The position numbers and the translations under genes are program-made. A DNA stretch of 64,000 bases. It comes from Mycobacteriales bacterium. GTDB lineage: Bacteria > Actinomycetota > Actinomycetes > BP-191. Below the pieces are notes generated by a model. It had not been told where the DNA came from. It ran no database searches and was given only the letters and a program-made list of their open reading frames with translations. Below are positions 16,107 through 27,756 of the stretch, one piece after another. The DNA is taken from contig DASTMB010000048.1 in assembly GCA_035714365.1 (NCBI GenBank), positions 1-64,000 on the forward strand. Direction: 5' to 3'. How positions within the stretch are numbered: the stretch's first letter is position 1; every line of letters starts with the position of its first letter.

Positions 16107-18227
16107 GTGAGACCAGTCACCGACCTCGCGCGCCGGAAGGCGCCGTTCACCGTTGTCAGCAACTTCCAGCCGTCCGGCGACCAGCCGGCCGCGATCGACG
16201 AGCTCGAACGCCGCGTCCGCGCCGGCGAGCAGCACGTCGTCCTGCTCGGCGCCACCGGCACCGGCAAGTCGGCGACGACGGCCTGGCTGATCGAGCGGCT
16301 CCAGCGTCCGACGCTCGTCCTCGCGCCGAACAAGACGCTCGCCGCCCAGCTCGCCAACGAGTTCCGCGAGCTGCTGCCGCACAACGCCGTCGAGTACTTC
16401 GTCTCGTACTACGACTACTACCAGCCCGAGGCGTACGTCCCGCAGACCGACACCTACATCGAGAAGGACTCCTCGATCAACGAGGAGGTCGAGCGGCTGC
16501 GGCACTCCGCCACGATGAGCCTGCTCACCCGCCGCGACGTCGTCGTCGTCGCGTCCGTCTCCTGCATCTACGGCCTCGGCACCCCGCAGGAGTACGTCGA
16601 CCGGATGGTCCGCCTCGAGGTCGGTCAGGAGGTCGACCGCGACACGCTGCTGCGGCGGTTCGTGGACGTCCAGTACAGCCGCAACGACCTGGCGTTCACC
16701 CGGGGCACGTTCCGCGTGCGCGGCGACACCGTCGAGGTGTTCCCGGTGTACCAGGAGCACGCGGTCCGCATCGAGCTGTTCGGCGACGAGATCGAGCGGC
16801 TCTACACGCTGCACCCGCTCACCGGCGAGGTCCTCTCCGAGGACCGCGAGGTGATGGTCTTCCCGGCCACCCACTACGTCGCCGGCCCGGAGCGGATGGA
16901 GCGGGCGATCCGCGGCATCGAGGCCGAGCTGGAGGAGCGGCTGGCCGAGCTCGAACGCCAGGGGAAGCTGCTGGAGGCGCAGCGGCTCCGGATGCGGACG
17001 TCGTACGACGTCGAGATGATGCGCCAGGTCGGCTTCTGCTCCGGCATCGAGAACTACTCCCGCCACATCGACAACCGCGCCCCCGGCACCGCGCCGCACA
17101 CGCTGCTCGACTACTTCCCCGAGGACTTCCTGCTCGTCATCGACGAGTCGCACGTCACCGTGCCGCAGGTGGGCGGCATGTACGAGGGCGACATGTCGCG
17201 CAAGCGCACGCTCGTCGACCACGGGTTCCGGCTGCCCAGCGCGATGGACAACCGGCCGTTGAAGTTCGACGAGTTCACCGAGCGGATCGGCCAGTGCGTC
17301 TACCTCTCCGCCACGCCGGGGCCGTACGAGCTGCGCATGGCCGAGGGCGCCCCTGTCGAGCAGATCATCCGGCCGACCGGCCTCATCGACCCCGAGGTCG
17401 TGGTCAAGCCGACGCAGGGCCAGATCGACGACCTGATCCACGAGATCCGGCTGCGCTCCGAGCGCGACGAGCGGGTGCTCGTCACCACGCTCACCAAGAA
17501 GATGGCGGAGGACCTCACCGACTACCTGCTCGAGCTCGGCATCCGCGTCCGCTACCTGCACTCCGAGGTCGACACGCTCCGCCGGATCGAGCTGCTGCGC
17601 GAGCTGCGGCTCGGCGAGTTCGACGTGCTCGTGGGCATCAACCTGCTGCGCGAGGGCCTCGACCTGCCCGAGGTGTCGCTGGTGGCGATCCTCGACGCCG
17701 ACAAGGAGGGGTTCCTGCGCTCCGGCACGTCGCTGATCCAGACCATCGGCCGCGCCGCCCGCAACGTCTCCGGCCAGGTCCACATGTACGCCGACCAGAT
17801 CACGGACTCGATGCGCAAGGCCATCGACGAGACCAACCGGCGCCGCGCCAAGCAGGTCGCGTACAACGAGGCGCTGGGCCTCGACCCGCAGCCGCTGCGC
17901 AAGCGGATCGCGGACATCATGGACGAGCTGCGTTCGGCCGAGGACGTCGCCGACGGCGCGCCCGCGTCCGCCGTCGGGCGCGCGCGCGGCGCCTCCCGCG
18001 GCCGCACGCCCACGCCCGGCGGTGCCCGCGGCAGCGGCGCCGGCCGGCACGCGAAGGAGCTGGCCGGCATGCCGCGCGCCGACCTGGCGCTGCTCATCCA
18101 GCAGCTCACCGACGAGATGCTCGAGGCGGCGGCGGCGTTGCAGTTCGAGGTGGCCGCGCGCCTGCGCGACGAGGTCAACGAGCTGAAGAAGGAGCTGCGC
18201 GCCATGGAAGCCGCCGGCGTCGGCTGA
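16107..18227 (+). CDS. uvrB: UvrABC excinuclease subunit B
   Basis: Damage-verifying helicase-like subunit of nucleotide excision repair; it is loaded by UvrA and then recruits UvrC. 706 residues: Walker [16 protein letters not shown] (about residues 46-60), the beta-hairpin region [17 protein letters not shown], helicase motif II VIDESH, motif [11 protein letters not shown] and a C-terminal UVR motif ([20 protein letters not shown]). A Gly/Arg/Pro-rich linker of about 40 residues separates the helicase from the UVR motif. GTG 16107 follows the -10 box directly and gives the normal N-terminus. Confidence 0.98.
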   Translation: MRPVTDLARRKAPFTVVSNFQPSGDQPAAIDELERRVRAGEQHVVLLGATGTGKSATTAWLIERLQRPTLVLAPNKTLAAQLANEFRELLPHNAVEYFVSYYDYYQPEAYVPQTDTYIEKDSSINEEVERLRHSATMSLLTRRDVVVVASVSCIYGLGTPQEYVDRMVRLEVGQEVDRDTLLRRFVDVQYSRNDLAFTRGTFRVRGDTVEVFPVYQEHAVRIELFGDEIERLYTLHPLTGEVLSEDREVMVFPATHYVAGPERMERAIRGIEAELEERLAELERQGKLLEAQRLRMRTSYDVEMMRQVGFCSGIENYSRHIDNRAPGTAPHTLLDYFPEDFLLVIDESHVTVPQVGGMYEGDMSRKRTLVDHGFRLPSAMDNRPLKFDEFTERIGQCVYLSATPGPYELRMAEGAPVEQIIRPTGLIDPEVVVKPTQGQIDDLIHEIRLRSERDERVLVTTLTKKMAEDLTDYLLELGIRVRYLHSEVDTLRRIELLRELRLGEFDVLVGINLLREGLDLPEVSLVAILDADKEGFLRSGTSLIQTIGRAARNVSGQVHMYADQITDSMRKAIDETNRRRAKQVAYNEALGLDPQPLRKRIADIMDELRSAEDVADGAPASAVGRARGASRGRTPTPGGARGSGAGRHAKELAGMPRADLALLIQQLTDEMLEAAAALQFEVAARLRDEVNELKKELRAMEAAGVG

Positions 18228-18289
18228 CGACCCTCTTCCCGCCGGTGCGTCCCGGCGCGTACCTTGGGCGGCGGAACGGGGGTCGAACG

Positions 18290-19042
18290 ATGCGTGCACG
18301 GTGGCGGTCCGCGCTGGTCATGCCGGCCGCGGTGGCGGGTGCGCTCGCCGTGGCGGTTCCGGCGTCGGCCGCGCCGCAGACCTACTACACCCGGATCTAC
18401 TCCCGCTTCCCGTACAACTCGGTCGCCGGCGTCGAGGTCACCGGGGCCGCCGCGACGCTGGAGGTGCACACGGTGGCGCACGTCGCCACCACCGGTGCCG
18501 CGAGCGACGTGTACCTGAACGGCGACCGCAACGCGTTCGTCCAGCTCGGGATCGTGCAGGGCTCGGTGGGGCTGGGGGAGTGCAACGCCCAGCGGGTGTA
18601 CTTCGCGACGCCGCACTACTTCGCCGGGGAGCGCATCGCCACCGCCACCTGCGAGACCCTCTACGACCTCGGCCCCGCCACCACCGGGGTGCGGACGACG
18701 TTCAGCCTCCGTCGCAACGAAGCGACGTGGCGCTACTACGGCTTCGTCGACGGGGTGCAGCGGTGGGTCAGCGACGGGTCGTTCCGCGCCCTCTACCCGG
18801 GCGTGACCGCCGAGGCGAACGACACCTGCACCGACACCTACCACGACGCCCAGGACCCGCGCGACGCCCTGCACCGGTCGCTGAAGGTCTACACCGCCGC
18901 GACCGGCTACCGCTTCTGGAGCGAGCAGTACGGTCCGTTCGCGGACGCGCTGTACCCGCAGTACTACGTGTGGGGCCGCCCGTACGGCGGCGCGACGTCC
19001 TACGGCAGCGGCCTGAACCCGTACCCGAGCGGGTGCCCGTGA
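18290..19042 (+). CDS. Secreted protein of unknown function
   Basis: 250 residues with a Sec signal peptide (MRARWR, hydrophobic core, cleavage near ASAAPQ). The mature part is rich in Tyr, Trp and Thr (YYTRIYSRFPYN, RYYGFVDG, QYYVWGRPYGG) and has a few Cys that could form disulfides. The family is not recognised. GGAACGGGGG lies just before ATG 18290, and TACCTT at 18260-18265 could be the -10. It overlaps the next gene by GTGA, so the two form a unit with the lipoprotein. Confidence 0.75.
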   Translation: MRARWRSALVMPAAVAGALAVAVPASAAPQTYYTRIYSRFPYNSVAGVEVTGAAATLEVHTVAHVATTGAASDVYLNGDRNAFVQLGIVQGSVGLGECNAQRVYFATPHYFAGERIATATCETLYDLGPATTGVRTTFSLRRNEATWRYYGFVDGVQRWVSDGSFRALYPGVTAEANDTCTDTYHDAQDPRDALHRSLKVYTAATGYRFWSEQYGPFADALYPQYYVWGRPYGGATSYGSGLNPYPSGCP

Positions 19043-19626
19043 CGACGCGAGGAGGAGCCACGGGCAGCACCGCGGCGGCGGTCGTGGTGGCCGCGCTCGC
19101 GCTCGCCGGCTGCGGCCGCGGCGCGGACGGCGCGGCCGGTGCCCCGTCGCCCGGCGACCGCCCCGAACGCACCATCCCCGGTGTCGCGACGCCGTCGCGC
19201 GGCGACCTGGGGATGGACCCGCTGCCGTGCGGCGAGGTGCCGCGCATCGAGTTCAGCGTGGACGGGCGCCCGCTGTCGCTCGCGGCCGACGCCGCTCCGG
19301 TGGTGCTGACGGCCACGCGCCTGTCGACGCTGACGCTGACGGAGCCGACCGGCCACCTGGTGGACGCGACGGCGTACGCGCAGTCCGCCGCGGAGGCGCG
19401 CGCCATGCTGCACGGCGCCGCGGCGGCCGGTGCCCGGATCGGCGGCGGCACCGCCGCGGCGGCGTCCCCGACCGTCTCGGGCACGCTCGACGCCCGCGCC
19501 GCCGGCGCGCACGCGGCGGAGGTCACCACGTTGCTCGTCGTCGCGCACGTCGCCCCGCGCACCTCCGACCCGGGGTGCGCGGCGGGGACGGCCGTCGCCC
19601 AGCCGTTCCCGCTGCGGGTCGTCTAG
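19039..19626 (+). CDS. Putative lipoprotein of unknown function
   Basis: 195 residues. The signal peptide ends in LALAGCGRG, a good lipobox. A Gly/Ala/Pro-rich spacer leads to a beta-rich domain with two further Cys (LPCGEV, DPGCAAG) that could pair. No catalytic motif is seen. GTG 19039 overlaps the TGA of the preceding secreted-protein gene, implying translational coupling and perhaps joint function at the cell surface. In the 69-bp gap after it I see no clear terminator. Confidence 0.75.
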   Translation: MTTRGGATGSTAAAVVVAALALAGCGRGADGAAGAPSPGDRPERTIPGVATPSRGDLGMDPLPCGEVPRIEFSVDGRPLSLAADAAPVVLTATRLSTLTLTEPTGHLVDATAYAQSAAEARAMLHGAAAAGARIGGGTAAAASPTVSGTLDARAAGAHAAEVTTLLVVAHVAPRTSDPGCAAGTAVAQPFPLRVV

Positions 19627-19695
19627 GTCCTTGGTCACTGGCGCGGCGGGCGCGACCGGAGTTGACTCGCGGGCATCCGACCGGGAGGAGCCGTC

Positions 19696-20001
19696 ATGGG
19701 CTTCGTGCAGATCATCGACTACGTCACCACCCGCTACGACGAGGTGGAGGCGCTGTCGGAGAAGTTCCGGGCCAACCGCGAGGGCAGCGGCACCGCCGGG
19801 CCCGGCCGGGTCACCGTCGGCAAGGACCGCGACCGGGAGAACCACTTCCTCGTCATTGCCGAGTTCGAGTCGTACGAGGCCGCGATGGCCAACTCGAACG
19901 ACCCGGTGACGCAGGAGTTCGCGGCGGCGATGGGCGAGCTCTGCGACGGCCCGCCGACCTTCTACAACCTGGACCTCGTGCGCACGGACTCGTTCGCGTA
20001 G
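19696..20001 (+). CDS. Small alpha/beta-barrel-like protein of unknown function
   Basis: 101 residues, cytoplasmic. The order of strands and helices (FVQIIDYVTTRYDEVEAL, VTVGKDRDRENHFLVIAEF, SYEAAMANSNDPVTQEF) resembles a ferredoxin-like dimeric alpha/beta barrel, the fold of antibiotic-biosynthesis monooxygenase-like proteins, but I see no diagnostic residue. GGGAGGAG 5-6 nt before ATG 19696 is a strong ribosome-binding site. Its TAG stop forms the first bases of TAGACT (19999-20004), the likely -10 of the riboswitch transcript downstream. Confidence 0.7.
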   Translation: MGFVQIIDYVTTRYDEVEALSEKFRANREGSGTAGPGRVTVGKDRDRENHFLVIAEFESYEAAMANSNDPVTQEFAAAMGELCDGPPTFYNLDLVRTDSFA

Positions 20002-20011
20002 ACTGGGTTCA

Positions 20012-20130
20012 CCGCGAAGGGGAGTACCTCCGACGCGGCGGCATCGTCATCACGGCGCGCGAGCGCCCGGTGCCGCCGGTCCGGCAGCAGCCGGGTGAGG
20101 AAGACCTTCGGCCGTTCGAGCCGAAGGGAT
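20012..20130 (+). promoter_or_regulatory. yybP-ykoY manganese riboswitch with translational switch
   Basis: The conserved aptamer blocks are present: GGGGAGTA (20019-20026), a central GTCATCA, and GGTGAGGAAGACC (20094-20106). P1 is CGAAGG (20015-20020) with CCTTCG (20105-20110). The same CCTTCGGC (20105-20112) can instead pair perfectly with GCCGAAGG (20120-20127), which holds the terC ribosome-binding site. Binding of Mn2+ should favour P1 and free that site, an ON switch. TAGACT (19999-20004) would start the RNA just before the aptamer. Confidence 0.88.
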
Positions 20131-20140
20131 GTACCCGATC

Positions 20141-21091
20141 GTGAGCACTCCGTTGTGGGCCTGGGTGGCGGTCACCGCCGCCATCGTCGTGATGCTGCTG
20201 GTCGACCTCCTGGTCGTGCACCGGGAGGCGCACGCCGTGAGCGTGCGCGAGGCGGCGTGGTCGAGCGCGGTCTGGATCGCGCTCGGCCTCGGCTTCGGCG
20301 TCCTGCTCTGGGTGGTGCAGGGCGGCGACCGGGCCGGGCAGTACTTCGCCGGCTACCTGGTCGAGAAGAGCCTGAGCGTCGACAACGTCTTCGTCTTCGC
20401 GCTGCTGTTCTCGTACTTCGCGGTGCCGGCCCGGCTGCAGCACCGCGTGCTGTTCTGGGGCGTGGTCGGCGCGCTGGTGTTCCGCGCGGCGTTCATCGTG
20501 GCGGGGGCGGCGCTGCTGGAACGCTTCGCCTGGATGGTGTTCGTCTTCGGCGCGTTCCTCGTCGTGACCGGCATCAAGATGGCGCGCTCCGGCGACAGCC
20601 ACGTCGACCCCGGGAAGAACCCGGTGCTGCGGCTGCTGCGCCGCGTCATCCCGGTGAGCGACACCTACGAGGGGCAGCGCTTCTTCGGCCGCGACGGCGT
20701 GCGCCGCTACGCGACGCCGTTGCTGGCCGTGCTCGTGGCGGTGGAAACGACCGACATCCTCTTCGCCGTCGACTCGATCCCGGCCGTGTTCGCGGTGACG
20801 AAGGACCCGTTCCTCGTGTTCACCTCGAACGCGTTCGCGATCCTCGGCCTGCGGGCGCTGTACTTCCTGCTCGCCGACCTGATGGGCCGGTTCACCTACC
20901 TGAAGACCGGCCTCGCGGTGGTGCTGGTGCTGGTGGGCGCGAAGATGCTGGCGAGCGAGTGGTGGCACGCGCCGACCTGGCTGTCGCTGCTCGTCATCGC
21001 GAGCGTGATCGGCGGCTCGGTGGTGCTGAGCCTGCGCGCCACCCGCGACGTCGAGCCGCTGCCGGACCGTGCGAGAGACTCGGTCGCATGA
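20141..21091 (+). CDS. TerC/Alx-family membrane protein, probable manganese exporter
   Basis: 316 residues, about nine membrane segments, TerC family. Conserved acidic residues lie in the membrane: LVDLLVV, EKSLSVDNVFVFALLF, ETTDILFAVDSIPAVFAVT and LGLRALYFLLADLM. Family members such as Alx and MeeY-type proteins export Mn2+ or help load metal into exported enzymes. The manganese riboswitch directly upstream strongly supports a manganese role here. GTG 20141 is preferred over ATG 20129 because GAAGGGA (20123-20129) sits about 11 nt from the GTG but runs into the ATG. It overlaps the next gene by ATGA. Confidence 0.88.
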   Translation: MSTPLWAWVAVTAAIVVMLLVDLLVVHREAHAVSVREAAWSSAVWIALGLGFGVLLWVVQGGDRAGQYFAGYLVEKSLSVDNVFVFALLFSYFAVPARLQHRVLFWGVVGALVFRAAFIVAGAALLERFAWMVFVFGAFLVVTGIKMARSGDSHVDPGKNPVLRLLRRVIPVSDTYEGQRFFGRDGVRRYATPLLAVLVAVETTDILFAVDSIPAVFAVTKDPFLVFTSNAFAILGLRALYFLLADLMGRFTYLKTGLAVVLVLVGAKMLASEWWHAPTWLSLLVIASVIGGSVVLSLRATRDVEPLPDRARDSVA

Positions 21092-21525
21092 CGATCCCGC
21101 CGTACGTGAGCCTGGTCACCCTGGGCGTCGCCGACGTGGAGGCGGCCGCCGCGTTCTACGAGCGGCTCGGCTGGCGACGCTCCTCCGCGTCGGTGCCCGG
21201 GGACGTCGCGTTCTTCGCGCTGAACTCGCTGGCGCTCGCCCTCTACGGCAACGCCGACCTCGCCGCCGACGCGGCGCTGCCCGCCGACGGTCCGCCCCCG
21301 GCGTTCCGCGGCTTCGCGCTGGCGATCAACGTCGCCGACGAGGCGGAGACGGACCGGGTCCTCGCCGCCGCCGTCGAGGCCGGCGCGACGCTGCTCAAGC
21401 CCGCGACCCGGGCGGAGTGGGGCGGCTACTCCGGCTACTTCGCCGACCCGGACGGCAACGCCTGGGAGGTCGCGGTGAACCCCGGCTGGCCGCTCGGCGA
21501 CGACGGGCGGGTCACGCTGCCGTAG
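21088..21525 (+). CDS. VOC superfamily (glyoxalase/bleomycin-resistance-like) protein
   Basis: 145 residues with the paired beta-alpha-beta-beta-beta modules of the vicinal oxygen chelate fold. Signs are SLVTLGVADVEAAAAFYERLGW at the start, FRGFALAINVADEAETDRVL at the second module and SGYFADPDGNAWEVAVNPGW at the end. The usual metal-ligand His at the N-terminus is not evident, but the Glu near the end (WEV) is kept. It could be a dioxygenase, lyase or binding protein. It is translationally coupled to terC by ATGA, so it should be made when manganese opens the riboswitch. Only 3 bp separate it from the convergent MBL gene. Confidence 0.8.
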   Translation: MTIPPYVSLVTLGVADVEAAAAFYERLGWRRSSASVPGDVAFFALNSLALALYGNADLAADAALPADGPPPAFRGFALAINVADEAETDRVLAAAVEAGATLLKPATRAEWGGYSGYFADPDGNAWEVAVNPGWPLGDDGRVTLP

Positions 21526-21528
21526 CGG

Positions 21529-22191
21529 CTACCAGCCGCGCTCGCGCCACTCCGGCAGCGCGGGACGCTCGGCGCCGAGCGTCGTGTCCCGGCCGTGCCC
21601 CGGGTAGACCCAGGTGCGGTCGGGGAGCCGGCCGAACAGCTTCGCCTCGACGTCGCCGAGCAGGGTCGCGAACCGCTCCGCGTCGCCCTGCGTGTTGCCG
21701 ACGCCGCCGGGGAACAGCGAGTCGCCGCTGAACACGTGCGGGCGGTCCGGGTCGCCCTCGTAGAGGAACGCCAGCCCGCCCGGCGTGTGCCCGGCCAGGT
21801 GGATCGCGGTGAGCGACGCCTCGCCGACCGGCACCGTGTCGCCGTCGGCGAGCAGCGACGGCTCCTGCCCGGGCGGCATCATCCCGGCGTCGCCCTCGTG
21901 GCACCACAACGCCGCCCCCGTCGCCGCGCGCAGCTCCGCGATCGCCTGCACGTGGTCGTGGTGGCCGTGGGTCTGCACGATCGCGACCAGCGGGTCCGTG
22001 CCGAGGGTGGCCAGGATGCGTTCGGGCTCGGCGGCGCCGTCGACCAGCACGGTGGTGCCGGTGGCGGCGCAGCGGAGCAGGTAGACGTTGTTGTCGAACG
22101 GGCCGACCGCGAGCTTGGTGACCCGCAGCCCCGGCAGCTCGCGGACGTCGGCGGGGCCGCCGACGGTCACGTCACCGGTGTACGCGGTCAC
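21529..22191 (-). CDS. MBL-fold metallo-hydrolase (glyoxalase II-like)
   Basis: 220 residues. The metal-binding signature is QTHGHHDHVQAI (HxHxDH, about residues 66-77). AGHTPGG, FSGDSLF and the C-terminal YPGHGRDTT supply the remaining His and Asp ligands of a binuclear hydrolase such as hydroxyacylglutathione or mycothiol-type thioester hydrolases. DNNVYLLR is the typical entry strand. The substrate is unknown. GTG 22191 overlaps the stop of the cupredoxin gene upstream (GTGA), so the two form an operon. Confidence 0.85.
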   Translation of the reverse strand: MTAYTGDVTVGGPADVRELPGLRVTKLAVGPFDNNVYLLRCAATGTTVLVDGAAEPERILATLGTDPLVAIVQTHGHHDHVQAIAELRAATGAALWCHEGDAGMMPPGQEPSLLADGDTVPVGEASLTAIHLAGHTPGGLAFLYEGDPDRPHVFSGDSLFPGGVGNTQGDAERFATLLGDVEAKLFGRLPDRTWVYPGHGRDTTLGAERPALPEWRERGW

Positions 22192-22916
22192 CGACCCGCG
22201 CGGCGCGGCCGGGTCGAGAACAGCACCGCGGCACCGAGGATCAGCAGGAACGCCACGGCCACCATCGTGAAGAACCGGAAGCCGCTGACCGCGCCCTCCT
22301 CGGCCGCGCGCTCCGCCTCGATCTTCGCGAGCGTCTTGTTGCCCGGGATGCCCGGGACCTCCTCGTCGTCGCCCTCGAGCGCGCCGGGCGTCGGCGCGCC
22401 GGCCCCCTCCTGCGGGGCGCCGACCGACGCGCTGGCCGAGGCGCTCGCGGGCGGGGCGGACGACGCGCCGCCCCCGCTGTTGGCCGGCGACGGCACGGGC
22501 GAGGCGCCGCCCGCGGCGGCCACGACGATCTCGCCCTTCATGCCCAGCCCGGCGTGCGGCCGGCAGAAGTACGCGTAGGTGCCCGCCTTGTCGAACGTCA
22601 CGGAGTACGTCTTGCCGGTCGCGTCGAGGACGCCGTCGCCGACGGGGGAGCTGGCGTCGGGGGTGCCGTTGTCGCCGCCGGTGACGGTGTGGAAGCCGCC
22701 GCCGGTGTTCGTCCAGGTGACCTTGCCGCCGACGGCGACCGTGATCGAGGGCGGGTCGAACTTGAACTGCTCGTTCGCGTTGACCTTCCCGGTCGACGCC
22801 TGGGCCGGCGCGCGCGTGGCGGCGGCGGCCGGGGCGGCGGCGAGCGAGGCGCTCGCGACGACGACGGGAGCGGCCAGCAGGAGCGCGGCCGCGGTGCTGC
22901 GGGAGACGAGGCCCAT
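22188..22916 (-). CDS. Membrane-anchored cupredoxin (plastocyanin-like) protein
   Basis: 242 residues. A signal peptide is followed by one blue-copper domain (about residues 45-135), with ligands His in GGFHTVTG and Cys, His and Met in [11 protein letters not shown] (C-x2-H-x4-M). An Ala/Ser/Pro-rich spacer and a C-terminal membrane segment ([19 protein letters not shown]) with a basic tail follow, so the domain faces outside. It may carry electrons at the membrane surface or bind copper. GAAAGGGACG precedes ATG 22916. A TACAGT box on the minus strand (complement of 22993-22998) is a promoter candidate, with an inverted repeat CGCGGG/CCCGCG at 22976-22990 just downstream. Confidence 0.82.
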   Translation of the reverse strand: MGLVSRSTAAALLLAAPVVVASASLAAAPAAAATRAPAQASTGKVNANEQFKFDPPSITVAVGGKVTWTNTGGGFHTVTGGDNGTPDASSPVGDGVLDATGKTYSVTFDKAGTYAYFCRPHAGLGMKGEIVVAAAGGASPVPSPANSGGGASSAPPASASASASVGAPQEGAGAPTPGALEGDDEEVPGIPGNKTLAKIEAERAAEEGAVSGFRFFTMVAVAFLLILGAAVLFSTRPRRAGR

Positions 22917-23055
22917 CGTCGGGACGTCCCTTTCGGTGTCGGGTCAACGGCGGTCCGGCGTCGTTCGCGGGAATGCGCGGGACGCCCGCGGAACTGTATC
23001 CGAGGGAGGCGGTGGCCCGCCGCGCGGCGCGCTCGCGCGCCCGCTCGACAGGAAC

Positions 23056-23078
23056 GTGTCACACCCCCTCGTTATCCT
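23056..23078 (+). promoter_or_regulatory. uvrA promoter: TGTCACAC element plus TATCCT
   Basis: GTGTCACAC (23056-23064), eight bases, then TATCCT (23073-23078) repeats the layout found at uvrB and resembles the PafBC-type damage promoter. An ATG at 23085 is 6 nt after the -10, at the expected transcription start, but is out of frame with uvrA, whose start is 65 nt further on. Confidence 0.55.
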
Positions 23079-23149
23079 CGAACGATGCCGACGGCGGCTT
23101 CCCCGCCGGGTGCCGTCGGCCCGCCACGACGTTGGGAACGCGACTTCAC

Positions 23150-26050
<2,901 letters not shown>

Positions 26051-26083
26051 CGGCGCGGGTGAGCGCGCTCCGGCGCGCGTGGG

Positions 26084-26725
26084 TCAGCGGCGGCCGGAGC
26101 GGGCGCCGACGCCGGCGGCGTAGCCGAGCAGACCGACCAGGCCCGTCGCCGCGAGCACCGCGCCGAGCACCCGCCACTGGTCGAACGCCGTCGACACGTC
26201 GAGCGCGACCGCCGCGCCGAGGAGGAACGTCAGCGCGTGCCCCAGCCCGGCCGTGACGAACGTCGTCGTCGACACCCACGGCAGCCGGTCCGGCAGCCGC
26301 AGGTAGAGCACCCCGACCCACACCAGGCCGACCGCGACGGGCAGGCCGAACACCGCCCAGGCGACGACGAGCCCGAAGTCGCTCTCCGGCGGGTCCGGCA
26401 CCGGGACGAGCGCGTAGCCGACGCCGGCGCCGACGTAGCCGACCAGCAGCAGCCCGGTCACGTCGCTCGCCAGCGCCGCGGCGGCGAGCAGCGCGGGCAG
26501 GGGGTGCTGGTGCGGCTTCGGCGGCCGGTGCCGGGCCTGGAACGCCGCGACCCAGCGGACGACGAGGACGGCCAGCAGCGCGACGGCGAAGCCGATGACC
26601 GCGTGCTCGCGCCGCGCGTGCCGCGACGCGATCCGCCGCGCCCGCTCCGTGGGGCTGTCGCTGGCGCAGGCGGAGAGCAGCAGCACCGAGGCCGCCGCCA
26701 GCGCGTACCGCCCCCGCCGCCGCAC
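26084..26725 (-). CDS. Multi-spanning membrane protein of unknown function
   Basis: 213 residues. The N-terminus reads as a signal or lipobox (SVLLLSACASDS), followed by about five hydrophobic segments (HAVIGFAVALLAVLVVRWV, LLAAAALASDVTGLLLVGY, GLVVAWAVFGLPVAVGLVW, FVTAGLGHALTFLLGAAV, VLGAVLAATGLVGLLGYAAG). I do not recognise the family. GTG 26725 is chosen because it begins right after the stop of the SsgA-like gene; a longer version would be antisense-like sequence. It is probably co-transcribed with that gene. A weak 6-bp hairpin (26063-26078) lies between it and convergent uvrA. Confidence 0.65.
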   Translation of the reverse strand: MRRRGRYALAAASVLLLSACASDSPTERARRIASRHARREHAVIGFAVALLAVLVVRWVAAFQARHRPPKPHQHPLPALLAAAALASDVTGLLLVGYVGAGVGYALVPVPDPPESDFGLVVAWAVFGLPVAVGLVWVGVLYLRLPDRLPWVSTTTFVTAGLGHALTFLLGAAVALDVSTAFDQWRVLGAVLAATGLVGLLGYAAGVGARSGRR

Positions 26726-26730
26726 GGCGG

Positions 26731-27144
26731 TCAGGCGCGCAGCAGGCGGTCGATGAGCGCGTCGATCGCCGTGTCGTGCCGTTCCTCGCCGGACGGGCAG
26801 AGCTCCTCCGTCGCGTCGAGGAAGCGGTGCAGCATGTCGACCGGCAACGTCACCCGCGACGCGCGCTTGCCCTCCACCAGCTCCAGCAGCACGTGCGCCG
26901 GGCCGTCCGGGCGGATCCGCACCAGGCCGTCGCCGGTCGGGTGGTCGCAGCCGTAGCGGAGGAAGTCCCGCAGCACCGCCCAGTGGCCGCGCGGCAACGC
27001 CGGGTGGTCCGGCTCGCAGGTCAGCAGCAGGCGCACCGCCAGCGGGTCCCGGCGGGACCAGGCGAGGCGCAGCGTCGTCGTCCGGTTGGGGCCGCTGCAC
27101 CCACCCTCGACGATCACGCTCGCCGTGACGTCGTCCACGCCCAC
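26731..27144 (-). CDS. SsgA-like sporulation/cell-division regulator (SALP)
   Basis: 137 residues, single domain. The order of blocks matches the SsgA family: TTLRLAWSRRDPLAVRLLL, HWAVLRDFLRYGCDHPTGDG, VRIRPDGPAHVLLELV and LPVDMLHRFLDATEELCPSG. SALPs act in septum placement and peptidoglycan handling during sporulation-linked division and are largely confined to morphologically complex actinomycetes. GTG 27144 gives the longest start; GTG 27138, two codons later, has better spacing from GGGGAAGG and may be the real one. It is probably transcribed with the membrane protein downstream, whose start lies 5 bp after this gene's stop. Confidence 0.82.
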   Translation of the reverse strand: MGVDDVTASVIVEGGCSGPNRTTTLRLAWSRRDPLAVRLLLTCEPDHPALPRGHWAVLRDFLRYGCDHPTGDGLVRIRPDGPAHVLLELVEGKRASRVTLPVDMLHRFLDATEELCPSGEERHDTAIDALIDRLLRA

Positions 27145-27207
27145 CTTCCCCGTCGCCGTTCCTGGACGACGAAATGTGACAGATCGGGCGCGAGTAAGCC
27201 AATCCCC

Positions 27208-27756
27208 TCACGCCCGGACGACGACGCGCTGGATGTCCGGGAACGGCTGCACGTACCGGCCGGGCACGCCGTCGCGCCGGTAGAGCACCTCGACCCCCGC
27301 CAGCGGCTCGACCCAGCCGGGCGGCGGGTCGCAGCAGAGCTCGACGTCGACGCCGACCACGACCTGCCCGTCGCGCCGCCGGACCACGGCGCCGCGCACC
27401 GGCGAGGCGTCCTCCAGCGTGCAGCAGTGGGCGCCGATGACGGCGCCCGCCGGGCGGACCGTGCTGCCCGGCGCGGTCAGCACCCGGACGTCCACCAGCT
27501 CCACCGCGCCCACGCCGTCGGCGAGGCTGAGCACCAACGGCACCCGCAGCCGCAGGCCCGCCCGGTACGGCACCACCGTCACCCGGCCGCGCGCGAACGC
27601 GTTCTCCTCCGGCTGCGGCTGGTACACCCGACCGGTGCCCAGGTCGGTCACGCCGCCGCCGAGGGAGCTGCGCACCTCGAACGCGGCCCCGCCGGAGGCG
27701 CCGCCCGGCACGGCGAGCGCGGCCGCCACCAGCACCGCCGCCACGAGCGGCCTCAT
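27208..27756 (-). CDS. Secreted protein of unknown function
   Basis: 182 residues with a Sec signal peptide ([19 protein letters not shown]). The mature part is beta-rich and contains a CC pair in GAHCCTLED and another in ELCCDPPPGW, which could form disulfides or bind metal. No family is recognised. ATG 27756 overlaps the stop of the preceding membrane-protein gene by ATGA, so the two exported proteins are made together. A 63-bp gap containing nothing recognisable separates it from the SsgA-like gene. Confidence 0.7.
   Translation of the reverse strand: MRPLVAAVLVAAALAVPGGASGGAAFEVRSSLGGGVTDLGTGRVYQPQPEENAFARGRVTVVPYRAGLRLRVPLVLSLADGVGAVELVDVRVLTAPGSTVRPAGAVIGAHCCTLEDASPVRGAVVRRRDGQVVVGVDVELCCDPPPGWVEPLAGVEVLYRRDGVPGRYVQPFPDIQRVVVRA

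Noticed and set aside
20129-20140. ATG 20129 as the terC start
   Set aside because: The ribosome-binding site GAAGGGA runs directly into this ATG with no spacing. GTG 20141 is at a normal distance and in the same frame.
23079-23095. LexA (SOS) box at uvrA
   Set aside because: TCGAAC is present, but the matching GTTCGA half is missing, so this is only a half-site.
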